A DNA stretch of 64,000 nucleotides from Clostridia bacterium (GTDB lineage: Bacteria > Bacillota_A > Clostridia > Christensenellales > Aristaeellaceae): contig JAFWQM010000178.1 of assembly GCA_017509065.1 (NCBI GenBank), positions 1 through 64,000 on the forward strand. Direction: 5' to 3'. The notes under the pieces are model-generated. The model was given only the letters and a program-made list of their open reading frames with translations. It was not told where the DNA came from and did no database searches. The position numbers and the translations under genes were made by a program. Below, one piece after another: positions 61,331 to 64,000 of the stretch (its first letter is position 1; the number at the start of each line of letters is the position of its first letter).

Positions 61331-62217
61331 TTCGTCTTCATCCTTGCTTTCTCATGATGGACTTGTCATTCGGCGCGAGCGACAGTTCCTTCACGAGGTT
61401 TTTTATTCTGTCCGGTTCATCATATTTGGAGCAGTGCCGGGGGGAAAAAATCCGTCATATTCAGAGAAAAAGCGGAGACGCATCTATGCGGTACGGAATC
61501 AGCGGAAACTGGAAGGAAAGCAAGCCTCCCGGAAAAAAGCAAAAAGCAACCAACAAAACAGCCAAATAAAAAAGCGACCGTTTTGCTTTCCTGCCTGACT
61601 CTGTTCGGATGCTTGCCTCACCAGCACGCCACTGTGTTCAGAAAGCACGCCTGCTTTTCCCCTGGCCATACGCAGCCTGTCGAAGGGCTTGCATACGGCG
61701 CAGGCACAAGATACCGCGTCCGGCTGAAAGACTGAGCGGACAGGGAAACAGGCTCCTTCTTTCGTAAGGCAGTTCCTTCTCGTGTAAACTGTCTCACCCA
61801 AACGGGTATCTTTTGTCCCGGTTCGTCCACCGTCTGACGGAGCAGCCGGTAATCTGTAAAGGCATATTTTTCACTTCAATATACCTATACAATTGGATAT
61901 TATACACCTATATCAGAAAAAAAGCAAGACCATACCTTATTCGGAAAACGGCCGCTGAACTCAATCCTTGCTAAAGATACAGCGGACCGCGAAAACCCGG
62001 GAAACCGTTCCTCGCCAATGTCAGACGGACGCTCTGCTGACAGGGAATAAATGGATATGAAAGGATGCCTTTTCTCTGTTTCCCAAGGAAGCGGACAAGA
62101 GCCCTTTGCGTTGTATCAGCCAACGGCCGTACCGTGCCTTTTCAGAACGAAAAACCACATTTTCAATACTATATCACACCGGCGGCAGAAACGAAAAGCG
62201 GATTTATAAAAATACAA
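61331..62217. other. 890-bp region without a full gene: leader of the polysaccharide operon
   Basis: No complete gene is visible. On the minus strand 61347-61450 reads, without a start codon, as a short C-terminal piece (SKYDEPDRIKNLVKEL, ...SIMRKQG) preceded by stop codons, like the tail of a lost glycosyltransferase-type gene. Further upstream are hairpins (aaagc/gcttt near 61570, acccgtttgggt near 61800). Transcription from the 61899 promoter would make a leader of about 560 bases. Confidence 0.45.
61899..61927 (-). promoter_or_regulatory. Promoter of the polysaccharide operon
   Basis: On the minus strand: TTGCTT (61922-61927), 17 bases, TATAAT (61899-61904), in an AT-rich stretch. It is the best promoter between the Wzz-like gene terminator and the DegT gene. 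Confidence 0.65.
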
Positions 62218-62257
62218 AAAGCGCAAGTTTTATGCAAATCATGAAAACCTGCGCTTT
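62210..62257 (-). terminator. Terminator of the Wzz-like unit
   Basis: On the minus strand a stem aaagcgcaggtttt/aaaacttgcgcttt (62218-62257) is followed by ttgtattttt, 12 bases past the stop codon at 62269. It separates this unit from the polysaccharide operon. Confidence 0.8.
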
Positions 62258-62268
62258 CCGGAAGCCAA

Positions 62269-63654
62269 TTACATTGCTTTCTGTTCTTTCTTTCGGCTGA
62301 TGATGATCAACACCAGACAGACCATAAAGCCGAGGGCACAGAGGGGAGCGACCGTCTTGAAGGCGGAGACCACGAACGGTTTGGAAAACAGATTGAGGGT
62401 GTAATAGCGATCGGGAATGATCTGCACTGTCGTATCGTTGATCGTCTTGGCGTTATAGGCATTGATCAGCTCGGCGAAATCGTTTTTGATGGCTTGATGG
62501 GCTTCGGCGATGTACTGGATATCGCTTTCCAGTAATGCAGTGCTCTGGGCAACGCGCTCAGAATGGGCGGCGGATTCTGCATCCGACTGCGCCGATAAGC
62601 CAGACTGGGCTTTCAGGTCGTCCATCAGGAGCGTATACTGACCGATCTTTGAATTGATCTCCGTGATCTTATCCGCCACGGCTTTTCGTTCGGCCACCAA
62701 TTGGTCGTAGGTCATGGAAGCATCGCCGTCGATCTTCGTCCATGTGTCCGCGGAGGAAAGGTAGATGATGTCGTTCTTCTGATAGGAAGCGCTCAGTTCT
62801 TCCAGCTTTGCCAGGCATTCGGTCTGGTTGTTCAATTCGATGGCCAGGTTTTCGATTATATACTGATAATGCAGCAGCAGTCTTTCATCGTTTTTTGAAA
62901 GCGCGGAGATGTTTATACTCGCGTTCAGCCGATCAATATCGTTGTTGATCAGAATTTCCAGGCGGACGACGATATCGTCGAAGCCATATCCCTGATAGGT
63001 AAAAGTGGGGTCTTTTTCATGCAGACTCTTCGCGTAAGAGAGCGTCTGCTTCAGAGAGCGGGACAGGATGAGCACCTGGTGGGAATAGTCATACTCCGAC
63101 AGGTCGAAATCAAACGCATTACCTTCAACGGTGACGGAGTAAACTCTGCTGAAATACGCTTTGGCTGACGCGGTAATATTTTGCAGCAAACTTTCCAGAT
63201 CGGCCTTGGAGATGCTTTTGTCAAACTCGTTATACAGCTTTACGGTGAACAGCGTGGGGTGATAGTTCTTCAGGGATACTTCGCGGTTGGCGTTAAAGTC
63301 CAGGATGGACTCATAGTTCATCATCTGCTGGTTGATGTCGGCAGGATAATCGCCTTCAATATTCAGTTGATCATAGACCTGCTGAACCGTATACCGGCTG
63401 TCAAAGCCGGATTTTTGCAGCGCTTCTTCGATAACATCCTCGCAAAAGATGTCTTTGATGTCGAATTGGTAACCATTGGGAGCGATACTGGACGCGGCGC
63501 CGTCAAACGTAAGCTGGATACGGGAGGAAGCGTAAGTCGGGCTGTTCGGATCCGTCAGGAAACGAATCGCGGAAATACACGTTCCAAGAACCGCGCACGC
63601 GATCAGCACCAGCAGCGTGGTCCGAAGCCAATGCGTCTTTTTCACCTGTCTCAT
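62269..63654 (-). CDS. Wzz/chain-length-type membrane protein
   Basis: A 461-residue membrane protein with one N-terminal helix at about 11-29 (LRTTLLVLIACAVLGTCIS), a long extracytoplasmic part with coiled-coil segments (LVAERKAVADKITEINSKI) and one C-terminal helix at about 433-453. This matches the two-helix plan of polysaccharide co-polymerases, though sequence similarity is too weak to be sure. Its start overlaps the upstream gene by 4 bases (63651-63654). It probably sets polymer chain length or guides export. Confidence 0.6.
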   Translation of the reverse strand: MRQVKKTHWLRTTLLVLIACAVLGTCISAIRFLTDPNSPTYASSRIQLTFDGAASSIAPNGYQFDIKDIFCEDVIEEALQKSGFDSRYTVQQVYDQLNIEGDYPADINQQMMNYESILDFNANREVSLKNYHPTLFTVKLYNEFDKSISKADLESLLQNITASAKAYFSRVYSVTVEGNAFDFDLSEYDYSHQVLILSRSLKQTLSYAKSLHEKDPTFTYQGYGFDDIVVRLEILINNDIDRLNASINISALSKNDERLLLHYQYIIENLAIELNNQTECLAKLEELSASYQKNDIIYLSSADTWTKIDGDASMTYDQLVAERKAVADKITEINSKIGQYTLLMDDLKAQSGLSAQSDAESAAHSERVAQSTALLESDIQYIAEAHQAIKNDFAELINAYNAKTINDTTVQIIPDRYYTLNLFSKPFVVSAFKTVAPLCALGFMVCLVLIIISRKKEQKAM

Positions 63655-64000
63655 GCGACCGCCTCCTTCCTGTTCTTCTTATCGCTGTGATGCCTGAATT
63701 CATTTACCAGAGCGGACAAAAGCCATATTCCGCAGCCGACCACGCCGCCGGCGACGCCGCCGATGACCATTTTCTTGATGTTGGCCGTCAGGAAATTCTC
63801 AGTTTTCCCGCTCGCATTGGTGCTGTTGAAATAATTTCTGTATTGGGAACTCTCCTGCAGATCCTCCATGTGTGCCTTGATCTGTTTGTAGATCTCGCGG
63901 CAGTTTTCAATCGCTTTCTTCAGATTCTGCGTGATTTCTTCCTGAGAAGCCTCTGCGTAAAGGGACCTCTCCTGGGTATCGGAAAGCTTTTCGATTTTGT
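63651..64000 (-). CDS. Wzz-like second membrane protein, partial
   Basis: Only the C-terminal 116 residues are in the window; the 5' end lies beyond the right edge. The visible part has a helical, coiled-coil-rich stretch (EEITQNLKKAIENCREIYKQ), then one membrane helix (MVIGGVAGGVVGCGIWLLSALV) and a basic tail (FRHHSDKKNRKEAVA). The stop overlaps the next gene's start (ATGA, 63651-63654). The layout is that of the C-terminal part of a Wzz-type protein; with the partner at 62269 it would form a two-protein co-polymerase. Confidence 0.55.
   Translation of the reverse strand, partial: KIEKLSDTQERSLYAEASQEEITQNLKKAIENCREIYKQIKAHMEDLQESSQYRNYFNSTNASGKTENFLTANIKKMVIGGVAGGVVGCGIWLLSALVNEFRHHSDKKNRKEAVA

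Noticed and set aside
61618..61830. A 70-codon minus-strand frame in the leader of the polysaccharide operon
   Set aside because: No good ribosome site, and its composition is not that of a gene. Treated as leader sequence.

Overview
The window looks like chromosome from an anaerobic, probably gut-associated, Gram-positive Clostridia-type bacterium. Evidence for this: T-box leaders in front of serS and valS, a YunB-type sporulation protein, PadR control, LplB/YtcP-type ABC sugar permeases without their own ATPase, a GH94 phosphorylase and an L-rhamnose operon. I cannot name the genus from sequence alone. GC content is high from about 0.3 to 39.7 kb, and visibly lower from about 40 to 60 kb, where a surface-polysaccharide locus sits.

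Layout. 0-2.5 kb: half of a 163-bp inverted-repeat element at the left edge, a YolD-like protein, a histidine phosphatase and a voltage-gated K+ channel. 2.8-6.2 kb: rhaB-rhaA-rhaD on the minus strand, translationally coupled and read from a duplicated promoter. 6.3-10.4 kb: a secreted Ig-fold protein, DegV, a sugar nucleotidyltransferase and a flavodoxin. 10.6-17.6 kb: an ABC oligosaccharide importer, a small membrane protein and a GH94 disaccharide phosphorylase. 17.7-27.9 kb: housekeeping genes (acyltransferase, serS, rpiB, ybaK, yceD-rpmF, valS, rsmH, rsmI) with two T-boxes and three copies of a long stem repeat. 28-34 kb: a PadR unit with three phased operators, envelope proteins, yunB and a secreted Cys-repeat protein. 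34-39.7 kb: two MmgE/PrpD proteins, a LysR regulator and a TRAP-like permease.

40.1-61.3 kb: one long minus-strand polysaccharide locus of 23 genes. It encodes a DegT aminotransferase, two NeuD/PglD-type acyltransferases, a PglC-type phosphosugar transferase, a GT2, a Stealth phosphotransferase, a pyruvyl transferase, a Wzy-like polymerase, a Wzx-like flippase, a PIG-L deacetylase and an ATP-grasp enzyme. Embedded among them is an acyl-building module: a biotin-carrier transcarboxylase (1.3S, 5S and 12S-like subunits plus a 41-residue MmdE/OadG-tail-like peptide), a FabD-like malonyltransferase, a KASIII, two tandem acyl carrier proteins, SDR reductases, an MBL-fold hydrolase and an AMP-ligase. 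There is no biotin carboxylase, Na+-pump subunit, dehydratase or enoyl reductase in the window. My inference is a dedicated pathway in which CO2 is moved from oxaloacetate to an acyl-CoA without direct ATP use, one condensation gives a 3-oxoacyl-ACP, reduction gives a 3-hydroxyacyl group, and a NeuD/PglD enzyme places it on an amino sugar. This is the most interesting system in the window.

62.3-64 kb: two Wzz-like chain-length proteins, the second cut by the window edge, in a separate transcription unit. No tRNA, rRNA or CRISPR array was recognised.
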